From NCBI GenBank assembly GCA_004026145.2, contig CP034995.1, positions 3,908,013 through 3,972,012 on the forward strand: a DNA stretch of 64,000 nucleotides, in the 5' to 3' direction. Each line of letters begins with the position of its first letter. Positions within the stretch are counted from its first letter, which is position 1. This stretch comes from Takifugu bimaculatus (taxonomy: Eukaryota > Chordata > Actinopteri > Tetraodontiformes > Tetraodontidae). Below are positions 1-12,300 of the stretch, in pieces. Under the pieces are notes generated by a model. It made no database searches and was not told where the DNA came from. It saw only the letters and a list, made by a program, of their open reading frames with translations. The position numbers and the translations under genes are program-made.

Positions 1-245
1 CTTTTATTTTATTTTATTTTTAAAGAACTCCCTTTGGATGAAATAAACTCAAACAGTGGAGATGAGGGGTTTCCTTTGTTACTGAGGCCCGCCACCAGGG
101 GGCCAATGGAACATTTTGTGGTGCTTTTCATGCAAAATCTGTCCTTGTACGCAGAATGTTCTTGTCTATACATTGCCAAAAGCAACTACAGGAATTAAAA
201 TGCCATTTCCCCAAAGTGTCTGAAAAGCCATTATTCCTGCAGTAC
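1..245 (-). other. apoh intron 4 (partial)
   Basis: This is the sequence after the exon 4 donor up to the window edge. No further sushi exon with four-Cys spacing is visible on the minus strand here. The left end is an ATTTT-rich stretch at 5-21. Confidence 0.6.
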
Positions 246-322
246 CTTTGCAGAGAGGTGGAGGATTGCTCCAGTTACCGTCAGGCAAACATCTGCTCTC
301 ATTGGCCCCCTGCATCACGTAC
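246..322 (-). CDS. apoh: apoh coding exon 4: second half of second sushi domain
   Basis: The acceptor TTCATCAG lies before 322 and the donor CAAAG|GTACTG after 246. The 77-nt exon encodes GYVMQGANESRCLPDGNW...PPPLCK and supplies the third and fourth cysteines and the conserved Trp of the second sushi module. The start GTACGTG resembles a donor, but only splicing at the preceding AG keeps the module in frame. Confidence 0.82.
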
Positions 323-927
323 CTGATGAACAAGTCCATTGATGTGGTTTTGTTGTGAATAAGCAGGAACAGATCGCGTAAAACGCCAAAGTTACCCGTC
401 ATCACACGTGAAATTGAGCACGCTCTTGTATGGAGCTTCTGTCCTCCCCATTGCCAGCGGCTGCAGAGGTCGAGGGATGGGACACATCTTAGCTGTACGA
501 AAAACCCCGCGTCAGAGACTCGATCAAGATCTTATTTCTGTAAATGATTAATCAGGGGTGGATATGGTTCCCATTAAACTCACGCGAACAGGCCAGGTCG
601 GACTGTGTCCACTCTCCCGTGGCGGTGCACGTTATTCTCCGAGGGTTTAACGTTGAAGGCGTGTACCCCTGCTCACACGAGAGGGTCACAGCTTCCCCGG
701 GCTCATACACACGCTTTAGTGCCAGCTCATCAATCCCATCGGTGATGGGAGGTCGACCGCAGACTGCTCAGAGAACAGGTTATGACTTTAAGGAACAGAG
801 GGAACAGCATTGCTGCACCTCAGAGAATAGTCCAAATAATGCAGGGTCGTATCTCACCTTTGATGCATGATACACTTGAGAATAAGGCAAGTTGCAGAAG
901 CGCCAAAAGAGCCAGAGTTGAAGCCAT
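246..927 (-). CDS. apoh: apoh, beta-2-glycoprotein I-like sushi protein, 5' four coding exons (gene partial, runs off left end)
   Basis: Spliced coding exons on the minus strand are 927-858, 763-584, 492-396 and 322-246, with intron phases 1, 1, 2 and 1 that join without a frame break. The product starts with a hydrophobic signal peptide (MASTLALLALLQLALFSS), then a full sushi/CCP domain with four Cys and the Trp (motifs YEPGEAVTLSC, GEWTQSDLAC), then a second sushi domain split over exons 3 and 4 (VLNFTCDDGY, CLPDGNWSNPPPLC). In the human family member apolipoprotein H is a secreted plasma glycoprotein with five sushi modules that binds anionic phospholipids; its first domain also has a YEPGE...SC signature and its second is also split. 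Lying divergently next to prkca matches the human order as I recall it. Domains 3-5 are outside the window. Another CCP-repeat protein is the main alternative. Confidence 0.82.
396..492 (-). CDS. apoh: apoh coding exon 3: first half of second sushi domain
   Basis: The acceptor TTCGTACAG lies just before 492 and the donor GACGG|GTAACT after 396. The 97-nt exon encodes CPIPRPLQP...SVLNFTCDDG, the N-terminal half of a sushi module, and ends in phase 2. The module is completed by the next exon. Confidence 0.8.
584..763 (-). CDS. apoh: apoh coding exon 2: first sushi/CCP domain
   Basis: The acceptor is CTGAGCAG before 763 and the donor is TTCGC|GTGAGT after 584. The 180-nt phase 1-1 exon encodes one complete sushi module: Cys, YEPGEAVTLSC, ITC, GEWTQSDLAC. 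A symmetrical phase-1 single-exon module is typical of CCP proteins. Confidence 0.85.
858..927 (-). CDS. apoh: apoh coding exon 1: signal peptide
   Basis: ATG at 927-925 opens a 23-codon exon that encodes a leucine/alanine-rich signal peptide ending SSVSCIK, followed by a good donor (AAAG|GTGAGA) at 857-856. An in-frame upstream ATG at 1023-1021 would add 32 polar residues ahead of the signal peptide. I chose the downstream ATG because it places the hydrophobic segment at the N terminus, as a secreted protein needs. Confidence 0.8.
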
Positions 928-1160
928 TTCCCTCTTCGTGGAGTCTCCTCTCTGTCCCTGGGAACTCAGTTGGGCTTGGGGACATAAAGGCTGCAGGTTA
1001 ATGTGTGCTGAAATCTGGTCCAATCAGATGTCGGCAAAGGCTCCTATTGACCGAGGACAAAGTTCTTGACTCATGAATATTTACCCAAAAGTGATCGATG
1101 GGCAACTCTGGTTTTGTACATCACCAGACAGCAAACACACAGTGAGATATTATATATACT
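928..1160 (-). promoter_or_regulatory. apoh 5'UTR and candidate core promoter
   Basis: Upstream of the apoh start, on the minus strand, there is a CCAAT box seen as CCAATC at 1020-1025 on the plus strand, and a TATA-like run at 1150-1158 (TATATATAA on the minus strand). The CCAAT box with a weak TTTATG near 985 would give a short leader, while the TATA-like run would give a leader of about 190 nt containing the in-frame upstream ATG. Sequence alone cannot decide the start site. Confidence 0.3.
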
Positions 1161-2880
1161 GAGACACAAAGGCAATTAAATTAAGGATATGACATAGAGG
1201 GAGATGCTAAATCATCTGAAGAGACAAACGCCCCAACAGATGGGTCTTTTTGCAGTTAAATCTAAACCACTTTACATACTTTTAATGTAGCTTTGTTGTC
1301 TCTGTGATGTTTAGTATGTGTGAAAATTCGTAATCACCAGTTTTCATAAAGATTCGTTTCAGCCAAATTTCATTCTGCCAAATATTTGTTGTTCCCATAA
1401 ATTGGATTGAGATGTTTGCCTGTCCTGCTGGCCAGTGAACTCTGGTTAACACTGGTTAACACTGCTCAGTGCTGCACTTTACCTTTTAAAATCTTAGATC
1501 TATAGAATTGGTGATGCGGATGATACGATTTAACTCTACAATTAAGCGTTTATTTCTACATTTAACCGGGCCTTCAAATTAGCACCGATTAATAATGTAA
1601 ACCTCAAGAAGAGGCTTTTTTTGGCTTCTTTACCAATGCAGGTTTATTCATCATAAATCATTACACTTTGGCCCATTTCCCATTTGTGAATGCATTTGAA
1701 ATGTGCGCGTTAAACAGAGGTGTTCAAACATATAGAAAAACTGATGATCGCATCAGTACAAAATATGTAATGTGTTATGTGTCCACACGATGGCGGCATC
1801 GCCACAATTGCAGCAGCGGGGCCAGGGGCCTCCTCCGTCACGCAGGGGTCCTGTTGCGTGACAGCCGTGGGAGAAGCGGAGAAAAGCAAATGTCAAGTTG
1901 CATAAAAAAATAGCCGGTTGAACAGGAAGTACTGAAACAACAGTAGCGGAGGAACACGGGATAATGTTGTTGATAAAATGAAGAGATGGATGATTCCGGG
2001 CTTTTAGAGACAAGCATGCACTGCATAAATAATGATTTTTACTGCTCTAAAATGCTCTTTGAATGAGTAAAATCATTTATGGTTCCTCCTGAAGGTTGGT
2101 GGAGTTTGCTTTCATGCCCTGTTGGCAGATAGGAGGCCTTTATGACCAGGATTAAAGGCTGCACAGATAGAGATATGCTGATAATGCCACAAGCTGTCTT
2201 TAATGGCAATTTTTTCCCCTCCTCAACATTAGTTTACGTTTCAGTTAGTCTAAAAGGGATTTGGAAAATCAGTGATAAAAACAGTTGGTCTTTCTACTTT
2301 AAAGGTTTGAACAATGGACCATCCATCTGATTTTAAAAATGAATACTCTCAACTTATGATAACTTAGACATGTTCAATGCTACATATATCAGCTAATTTG
2401 TCATTCCATGTACTTAGTTTTATGCTGTGCAGCACTGAAAGTAAAGCATCTTTAATTATTCAATCAGTCAAGGAGTCTTGAAATTAGACTAGTAGAGACT
2501 ATCATGTTTGTGTTGCATGAAATGAGCTAGTGATGTTTCAGTATTAACTTATTAACTTTTATTTAAAAATTATGGTACCTTGGCTGGTATGAATCAGAGC
2601 TTAGATAAGATAAAATTTGACATACATGAGCTCCAAAGATTTACAAAGAAAAAGCATAGGGTTTGGAAAATAAATCAACACTGTATGGACATAGTAGGTT
2701 TTTAAAACCCTCCAAGTACCTGTTTTTAATGTTGCTAAAATACTACAGAATTACAGTAATTACACTAATGCTCAAAACGAACTACTGCTATTACTGACAA
2801 TGAAAGTAATAACAATTAGCAAATGCATTGGCAATTTTATTATTTCCTATGTGTTTAAGGTCACAATTTATTTGTGACAA
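1161..2880. other. apoh-prkca intergenic region
   Basis: AT-rich spacer between the divergent genes, with no exon or RNA gene recognised on either strand. It contains a direct repeat of GGTTAACACT at 1444-1463 (two GTTAAC half-sites, weakly HNF1-like, plausible for a liver gene but unproven). Confidence 0.5.
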
Positions 2881-3224
2881 TAAAGTCTGTACGGTCGGCT
2901 CAGGTAATCGACTCAGACACGCGTAATCAGGATGTTACGGCGCTTGAGTCCGGTCGGGACTCTTATTGTGAAGGTCTTACAGGATGCAGTACTCGCGTCA
3001 CTACCGCTGGCTTGCTGTTTGCCCAGAGCTGTCAGTGGAGCAGCCCAGCCAGCGGCGTCAACAGGCAGGGACAGCCCTCAGTCGGGAAGCTCAGTGTGTC
3101 GGGTGTGCACCGCCGCCTCTCAGCAGGAGGGTCTCCGCCGCGACGGACCGCGAGAAATCAATCATAAAAACAAAGAAAAACAATAGAAGAGTGAGCATCG
3201 GGACTGGTTTATCTACCGGGGGAC
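2881..3224 (+). promoter_or_regulatory. prkca CpG-rich promoter / 5'UTR
   Basis: CpG density rises sharply from about 2890 through exon 1 into intron 1 (to about 3560), in contrast with the AT-rich DNA upstream; there is no clear TATA box. This fits a CpG-island promoter. The transcription start is not determined. ATGs at 2932 and 2984 open reading frames of 84 and 82 codons. The second runs to a TGA at 3230-3232 and so overlaps the prkca start codon. Confidence 0.5.
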
Positions 3225-3391
3225 ATGGCTGATGTGAGTTTAAACGAGTCGTCCAACGAGGACGTCGCCAACAGGTTCGCTCGTAAAGGTGCGCTGAGGC
3301 AAAAAAACGTCCACGAAGTGAAGAACCACAAATTCACAGCCCGCTTCTTCAAGCAGCCGACTTTCTGCAGCCACTGCACCGACTTCATCTG
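3225..3391 (+). CDS. prkca: prkca exon 1: N terminus, pseudosubstrate, start of C1A
   Basis: The start ATG has a good context (G at -3 and G at +4). The exon encodes MADVSLNESS, the pseudosubstrate RKGALRQK in which Ala takes the place of the substrate Ser, and the first zinc ligands of C1A (H35, C48, C51). The donor is ATCTG|GTAAGT in phase 2. A second donor-like GTGAGT occurs inside the exon at 3233, just after the start codon. Confidence 0.95.
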
Positions 3392-6300
3392 GTAAGTCTC
3401 TCCCACCTCCACCCTCGACTGCCGCCTGTTGCATGTTGGATAACTTCGGTCCCGCAACACTTCGCTGGGGGAAATAACGCAACTCCAGGCGAACTTTCGC
3501 TCGTCCGGCCCGCATCGATCCGTTACAGCTGTTGGATTCTGCAAGATCCGCAGAGACAAGTCTTGTTAGACCACAGACGCCGTCATCTCAGTGTTTCGGG
3601 ATGTTACAGAGACCCCAGTTTGTTCAGCCTCTATCCCCACCAGCAACATGGGAGGAGTTATTGCTGTTCTTATTAGTGAAGCGCAAGAAAAACAAGGACT
3701 TTTAACCTTCCCTTTCTGCACTCTAATCCCCAGGACTACAGGAAATCGATTATTTCTGCAAACCCGACGTTGCAGAACTAAATCGACACATTACGCGAAC
3801 ACTGTATCAGAGCTGGCACCGACATCTGTTCTAGTTTTCTTTCCGGGTTCCACATGATACAGGACCGGGTTTGGATGACTAATATCCTTCCTTTTCCTTT
3901 GCACTAGTAAAGCCTCAGTTTTGGCGGCGTCTGTGCAACAGGCCTTCATGATTGCAGCACCCTGGTGTGAGGAGGGGTTTCTAGTGCTGCATCTCATACC
4001 AAAATGCATTAAACCACCAAAAGCCAAACTCCCCCCCCCCAACTCACAGCTCTGTGGGGGCTGCACCCCTGTTGCAGGCACGGTTTTAATTATATGGCCT
4101 AGAAATGTGACAGTTTAACGGCGTGACCTCTGATCTTCAGGGAAGCGCAGCATGACGGTTCGTCCTCAGGAAAGCAAACGCTAAGAATTGTCCCTGGCCG
4201 TTTATTTGGTGTCATTTCCAGTGTTTATCCCAGACCTATTTAACTGCATATAAAGTACCATGTCCAGGAGGCACCCTCCTCTTAGTGACCTGTCAAAGGG
4301 AAAAGTGGGAGAAGATTGATGGATGATCAAACCTAGGATAGGCCTCCTAGCCAGTATGTTGGAGTCCTTGTAAACGCTGTTAATGTAGGCCTGAATTAAT
4401 GCGTTTTCCCCCCGCAGCAGTATTAAATGACGCCGTCTTTGTTTTCGCAGGGGCTTTGGGAAACAAGGGTTCCAGTGCCAAGGTAAGAAACACACGAACA
4501 AGTGACTCATTCACGTGTGTGTCTGCGTGTGAAGGAAGCTTGTAAGTGTGATGTTTGGTTTTTTTTCGGTCGCGTCACGCTGACGTGGACCAGCGTGAAT
4601 GACTGTTTGTATGCGAGTGGAAGCCTGAATAAATATCAGGGCCCGTGCAGCAGAACTGTAAACAGGGCCGAGCTTCCTGGTCTGCAGAAAACACCTACAT
4701 CCCCTCCGCTCGGACACATACCACACTTGCTTTTGACGCTGTTATTCTGGGATTCTCACAGCCGTTTGAATCAGTATTTTCACGACAGTCTGGACACTCC
4801 AGCCGGTTCGTTGTAATGCTGTTAAATGACACTTAGGATTATTATCGCCGCGGTAATTACAGACGAAAGGCCGACCACCTCCGGGTCAAACCGGGATGAG
4901 TGCACATGAACGGGAAGAGTCTCAGGCTCAGGCGACGTGGTCCGGTTGTCCGACGTCAATCCCAGGATTTCCAGTCAGGCTGCCACTTTGAGCTTCAGCA
5001 TGCGTCCACCCGGAGGAATTCCTCATCTAATGTGGAAACATTCGCTCTTGCCAGAGTTATGAGTCAGAAGGTGAGCAGCCAGGTAGCGGGACGGATGAGG
5101 CGAAACAGACGTAGCGGCCGTCCCGCTGAAGTGTCTTTCTTCAATCGATCACAGAAGGTCAAGAAACCGGTAATTCTAAATCACGTATGATGCGAAAGCG
5201 AACATCAGAAAACAAGCCCCAGCCTCCAGTGTTGATAAATGGAGCGTAAATGCGGGGCCAGGGCGCAGTTTATATGGTTTTACTGAAGCTATGAAGTGAC
5301 AGAAAGGTCACCACTTCTTATTATCTGGTGAATTATTAAGCGTCTGTGAATTCAGGGTCGGGTGCTGGGGCTCAGATGGTGACCCTCAAAGATGACAGCA
5401 GGACGATGGCGCGGAGAGCGACATTTCTTTAACAAGAGTGACATTTAATTTTCAACCTTGCAAATGCCCCTTTGCTAAGAATAGGCCGGACCGCACGCGG
5501 CGTTGCACCCCGTGTGCGGTTTGTGAGGGGGGCATGTGCGAGCACCTAACCGGGACTCCGTTCGGAAGAATATGGTCATTTTTTTCCTTGTATCATCACT
5601 TCTGTATCCGGCATTTGAGGTTAAAAAAGGGTAAAATATGGATGTTGTTTGAAAGGAAGTGCTTAATCAGGCGTGATTCCGATGATGATCGTCTGAGACC
5701 AAGGATCTCTCCTGATGATCGGCCGCTGCCTTGAGAATGAAAAGGATCAAAGGACTCTTAGGATCAAATCCTGGAAGTGCTTAAATGCACAGACAAGTTG
5801 TTGCTCCATTATCTTGCCCGATGACTTATTGATTACCTACCCAGATGGATCGATACGTGACGCTGCGGAGGGTCTTACTGGAGGACTCGCCTGACGGAGC
5901 TGCGTTCTGTGGTTCTCCAGCACGTAGCTCTTAGGGCGAAATGCTAGAACAAGGCTAATGTTGAGCAGAGCTAATATTGTGGATACAAACATGTGTAACC
6001 ACTTCTCTAGATGCTATCAGTGTCTGCGTGCTGCCGCCTGGCTGCTCTTCCTCGGGAGTCTGATTACGGCGCTCTGGCCCGCTGCCGTTGTGCATTAATG
6101 TGCAGCCCAGACGTTCAGGTTTTTCTCATTCGTTGCAGTTTTTTCCGCCTATAATTTACCGCTGCTTTAACTGGGCCTTCGCCCAGCCGGAGGAGATTCG
6201 GTGCGATAATGCTTCCCTGCTCCCAATATGGACTGGTGCCCACTCGCTCCTCTCTCCACAGAAACGAATGAGGTTTGCTTTGACTCCATCGACGTTACTA

Positions 6301-9300
6301 GTAGGAATGGGAGGGGGGGGTTGATGCTTTGGCAGATGAAAGGAATGATAGATAAAAGGTTAGATGGAAATCAAACCCAGGCCGCCCGATAAGATGTAGA
6401 CGGTTGCTCCAGTGTTGGGTACTGGGATCTATTTCTGCCAAGGCACAGCGCCCGGGGCCGTTTCTAGGGCGGGGATGCTGTCGATAGGTTGTGAATAGTC
6501 GCCGGTTTCTGGCTGAATCTCATCCATTTCGCCTTCCCTCGGTCTTCCCAGACAGGTTAAGTGCACAGCGACGACATCGCCGTTTCATAGGGCTTGTGTA
6601 TTGAGGTTCCAGAATTTGCAGAAATTGAAAAAACTAAATATTTGAACCGGAATATTTGAACCTGGTCGGTGCGGCTTTGGTCTTTTGTTTGATGTGTTAG
6701 AACAAACAGATAGCAATTGCTAGCATGTTTTCGATTTTCCGAGTTATCCTTATCCAACCGCTTTGTTGACCTAACGTGGGCATCCAGCGTTTGAATGCGA
6801 CTGCCATCAATGGCTGTGGCTGCTGGTCATTTTCTGAATCCGCATCAGTCCGGCCACCCTTTGGGTTACAAAGTGCACCATTTTTAAAAAATTGTCGGCC
6901 TGTTCTCTACCTCACAGTTGACCAACCTGGTGGTCTGTCACCTAGTTTAGTGCTGCTGAATGAAGCTTCTCTTCTTTTGCCCAAACCTCTCCTTGCCTGT
7001 GTGATGAGGGTTTCTGTGTTCTCTGAGCGAGAACATGAGCAGGTTTCCATCTGAAGTTGCTTCTGGACCGTTGCCATCTCAAACGTGCCATCCCTCAGTC
7101 CTACTTTACAGATGGCCAACATGTGGTTAAACCATGGCCTTGGTCTGCACATGGAGAATAAAGGATCTTTTACTCTTTCTTCTCTTTGATCTGTGATCTG
7201 ACGCTCCTTACTTTTCACTTCTGACCGGCTCTAACTGCTCTACTTCTACCTTTCAGACCTCTTCTGAATTATGTTAGTCACATGAAAAGGCGCCCGTTCT
7301 GTCGCTGCTTTGCTGTATAATAACCGACAGAATCAAAACATCAAAGAAATGGAGCCGTAGCCTCTGTTTGCCCCTTCCCCCTTTTTCAAAAATGGTTTGG
7401 GAGCAGTTAAAAACCCACCGTGTCCGTCGTACTCCGCTGTGCTTCTTGTTAATCGTCTCAGCTGTTCTCACCGAGGCATATCAGGTTGTCACGGCTGTTG
7501 TCTGTCCATAAATGTGATCATTGACGGGACGTGGACTGGTTTTCATTCATACACACGAAATATCCAGCGCTTTTATTTGCCAATAAACAGGCATCTACGA
7601 ACCATATTCATCCTTGGGATAACCATTAGTTATTTAGAAGTTAGTAGTTAAGCACACCACGTCTTTCCAGGCTGAGCTTCCCACACGTCGATGTGAAGAA
7701 GGTGAGAAGTGAAATCTGCCACATCAGTATTGCCACAGCGACACTGATGATGTAACCGTTTGAAAGACTTCAACAGGACATCTGATGCTTTTGTGTTGTT
7801 CTGGGAAAAATCTAAAATCAATACCTCTCGAGTCCCTACATGACGGCTCGTTTTGTGTTGTGCCACAGCCGGAGACATTACCTCGGCCGTCCATCTGCCC
7901 CGTTCTTTCCGGGCGACCACGCAATTGTCACTTCGTGAGATATTCCCATTCGTCGTTTCCGTAACAAAAGCCGCGAGCTCAGCTGTGTCGGCGTTGCTGT
8001 CGCGGTAGATTAGCGAGGATGTTTTGATGCGAATCTGATCAGTCTGGACGGAGGGACGCTCGGACCAGCTGTCCAAAAATTAGACAATCTAGGTTATTGT
8101 TATCGACACGTTTAAAATTAACCTCACATTTCCAGTGATATCAGATGGTGTTTGGATGGAAAACGCTCCGTCAGGTGTCCGCCTGGAGGGACCCATAGAT
8201 ATACATACACGAGGGTCCAGTTTGGCCATGAAACAGATCAACAAATCATTTTAATACACCTTTGCACTGTCTGGTGGAGGATATTAGACTAAACGCCTGG
8301 TTATCAGCCTGCTGCTGTGTGGTTCTGGTTGCATGTCGTCATGGCGTGGACCATCTCTGTTGATCGGGGGGGTCAGCGGGCAGGAGGCAGAGCAGCCCCA
8401 TGTTCTTTTCCTCCAAGTTCCATTCTGACGATGTCACGCAGGATGTGAGCGGTTTGACCACAAGCTGCCGCCAGAAAGTGACAGCAGTTTGGAAGAGACT
8501 GAATGAGAATTCCCTTTATTACTTTTGATTTAATTAGTGTGCTCTGCCGGCCAGATATGGACGCGTAGCAAAAGTCCGCGTATCCAGGAGTTCTGCTGTG
8601 TGCGTCCAGAATCATGAGCTGGGTGTTGTGAATCAGTGCCGGCTGGTGTTTCCCCTCCTGTCTGGAGGCTCATAGATCATCCAGCTGCCACTTCCGCTGC
8701 ATCCAAACGTGCACACGCAGCGCCATCATCGAGGCCTCGCCTTGTCCAGAGTCGTTCTGTCTGATATTTATTCTTCCACTACTTTCACCAAATTGATGAC
8801 ACGCATTTTACAGAGTCCAATAATAGGGAATCATAAACCTGTTCTATTGTTTAGTGTTATCACGCCACCTCAACTTCCTGTAGCGAGAGAGGGACGACTC
8901 ACGTTCTGACTCTTTTTTTCCAACAGTCTGGCAATCAAATGTCAGAGACGTCGCACTGAAACTTCTGGGGTTGCATTTGTGCAGCAACATTAGCCGCACT
9001 TTACCACACAGTTTATTCAGTCCCCACTTAAATGCGTTATGCCGCGTTGCATCAGCAGGTTCCTTCCTGTAGGTTCACGTATGGATGCAATCTTCTTGTT
9101 TTGCGGCGACGTACTTGTAGCGAAATAACCAAATTTGTAGCCTCGCTGAGGGCCAAATGGAGACAAATGACAAGAATGGTACGAGGATTTAATGGAACAT
9201 GTGGCGGATCATGCTTTCTGAATGTACTGGGGCTTTTTGGGGGCATTTAATTTAGTCCGCAGAAGCCATTTTTGGAAAATGTGTTTAGATAAAGGCACAC

Positions 9301-12300
9301 GTGTTATTAGTTAAATCCACTTTGATTGAGGATAATGTTTTGTAGGGCAGAAATGGCATAGGTGCTTAATGGGAGCTTTTAATTGAATAAAACACTCATC
9401 CTCTCCGCCCTTTTTTTATGAATGGCCCCTCCAGTTTGCTCATACTTAGTGGGATTAACATTTGAGATGATTGCAAGCAACAGGGAACAATCCTCCTTCC
9501 TTCCTGTACGAATCAATGCTGCTACATTAGCAAATCCGTTCTCTCTGTCTATGCAAATCAGGACTCAGGGGAGGACGTGGTGTTCTTTGGCTGGACCGTC
9601 TTGTCATTTAACACCAACTTCATGTAGCGAGCCCTGCAACCAACTAAACCCAGCAGTTTTATGACTCTGCTTAACAAGAAGGGCCATGTTAAGCTTCAGA
9701 GATCTCTCCCTGGTCGTCCTACATGAACAAATCTGTCAGGATTGTGAATATTGCAGCTTTTTCTGATAGTATGATGATACTTTTTACAGATTCTGTGTAA
9801 AACTCTATTCATAAATAACATCAACATGGAAAGCACAACATGGCTTCACCTAATGGCACTGAGTGATTCAACAATTGCATTTGTCCAGCTCCAGAACCTT
9901 CGTTGTGATGCTTTTGATGTGTCATCGCAGACTTTCATTGCTGAAGCTCAGAATGCCAACTTTAATACAATGCGCAGGGTTCTGTTGTGCAGAATCACAC
10001 AAAACTGGATCTGAAAGCCATTTTTTGGGGAACCGATACAATTATCGCACTACGATTGCAGCGGGGTAATAAAAACTTGAGTGATAAATATCACGAATAC
10101 AATAAAACCACACAGTGGACTTTCCCCTTTTTTATTTGCGTCATTGGGCTGAGCAGCAGCAACAAAGCTGAGTAGCATCCTGGGAGCACAAATGCACCCA
10201 TCTACCACTGGTTGACCCAGCTGACCCACCCTCTGTCAGATTAATACCGAGACAATAATGGGCATGGATAAAACTCCAGCTGGTCTCGAGGACTTAGATT
10301 TAACTTTATAAAAGGTGTACCATCCAGAGGTGCACCACGGATCAGAATGCTTTTAAAACTGAGAGGGTTTGGTTAATCCACAGGGAGGTGCAGTGCTGAA
10401 CATTACCAGGGATTAGAGAGAGATATTACAGTCTGAATGCATTAGAGGTGTATTAGATAGCTCCGTGATGGAGCTTGACTAATGCACCAGACTCTGAATT
10501 ACACTGTAATCTGCATTTAATTGCCCCGAGTTTTGTTTTGATAATGGAATTATCTAATGGAAGAGCGGTGGAAGGGTTTGTACAAAGAACAAAAATCTCC
10601 CGGCGCGTGACGGTTACATGGGACGCTCACTTTTGGATCGTGACGCAGGCCGTGGAACTTTTCACACAGTTACATAAATGAGAATTTAAATACATGTGTT
10701 GGAGGAGGATTTGTAGCATCCTCACAGGTCACTTTCTACATTCAAAACTGAGACGTTTATGTTAATGAGTTAATAACAGTGACAGGAAGCACCTAATCGG
10801 GATCAAATCCCTTATCTTGTGGATATCAGTAACCCATAATAGTGCAGCTGTGTTGTGCTATCTATGGACCACTAGCAGCATTTTAAACGATCCCAACGGA
10901 ATAAACAATATGAGCGACTTGGATATCTCTTATGTGGTGGACGGCCCTATGTTCATATGCTAACTCCCCGAACTCTTGTTGTCTCTGCTAAGGTTTTCAG
11001 CTGAGATTCTTGTTTCTTAGTGCTACTAAAACGCTCATAATCCTCCTTTTCTACTCTTCCGATGTGTGCCTTTGTACATAGATAAGTGATTATGGTTCCC
11101 ACCCTCAACTGTGTCTCAAAGGTGACACAATTCCACACAAACGCACGGAGAAGTGACAGGAAATGACTTTGGACAAGGGCCAAACTAAGACGTATGGCAT
11201 TCGACTGTAATTGTCTATCAGATAACTGGTCACGACAGGTTTTGTATGCTATAAAAAGGGGTTCGAGCGGCGAATGCACTCATATATGCGTGCAAATGAT
11301 GCCTTCAGGAAAGGGCTGTTGCCTTGAGTAAAACCTTAAAGCTCCCTTTTCTCCATTTGGTTGCAGCTGTGAATGGATACACCTCATGACCATTTTCAGT
11401 GTCACGGACATGCAGACAAGGACCATTTTGCACCCCTTGTTCATTTATCCGAACAGTTATTTGAGCCTTTTATCGAAGCAGGAGGCTCGGCCATAGAGTG
11501 GGCTGTCACGGTGCTGAACGCCAGTGTGTGATGTGTGATGACGGTACAACCTCAGTTAGATTGTGTGGAAATGACATTTGGCCAGTGAAATGAGGGCTGT
11601 TATTACAGCGAGCAGGGGAAAAATACCAAGTTCAGCGTCGCACCCTGAGGCAGAGAGATTGACACATTTTTCCACCTTTACATTGATAGATCAGTGTAAA
11701 TATTGACAGGTCGACAGTTCTTTACCCGTGTGGAACATGTGGTTGTTATCTTGAGGAGTCGTTAATGATAATCTTCCTGTGTGAAATTTGGATGTAATTT
11801 CAAACTCACACCTTCGCCGCTGTTACGCACATGCTACTCTTTGGTGATGGTTAACACTATTCTCTCTCAGCAAGAAGGTTGTGGGTTCAATTTTGACTTG
11901 GTATTCTCTCTTTCGGTGTCTGCCTGGGCTTCCTCTGGGTGCTCCAATTCGCTCCCTCCTCGGGATTAGACTACACCTAGTGTCCATGCTCGCTCTGGTT
12001 GATTATTTACAGCCAAAAAAAGGAAGTTCCAACAATTCTAATGGCTTTTTGACAGAGCACCACTTTAGAAATATGCGCACTAATATGGTGAAAGATTGAC
12101 ACATGAGTCAATGATCTGTACGTTTAGATTAGATAACGAAGTGGCGTCTGTGTGACCTGGATTGTGACACATCTGTATGGGGTTGATATGGAGGAGGAAG
12201 CTGCTTACATAAAATGATAAAGTGGTTACATCTGAAACATTGTGGAATGTCATTCCAGGAATATCAGAGGTGAAATAATTTCCTGTGAGACTTATTCAGA

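Noticed and set aside
166..405. A 79-codon continuous minus-strand frame as one small protein
   Set aside because: Only its middle (322-246) is coding. The left and right parts are intron, shown by the TTCATCAG acceptor and GTACTG donor and by the sushi pattern.
544..1069. Plus-strand open frames of 95-108 codons near the left end
   Set aside because: They lie antisense to the apoh signal-peptide and first sushi exons, whose minus-strand reading shows clear domain motifs and splice sites.
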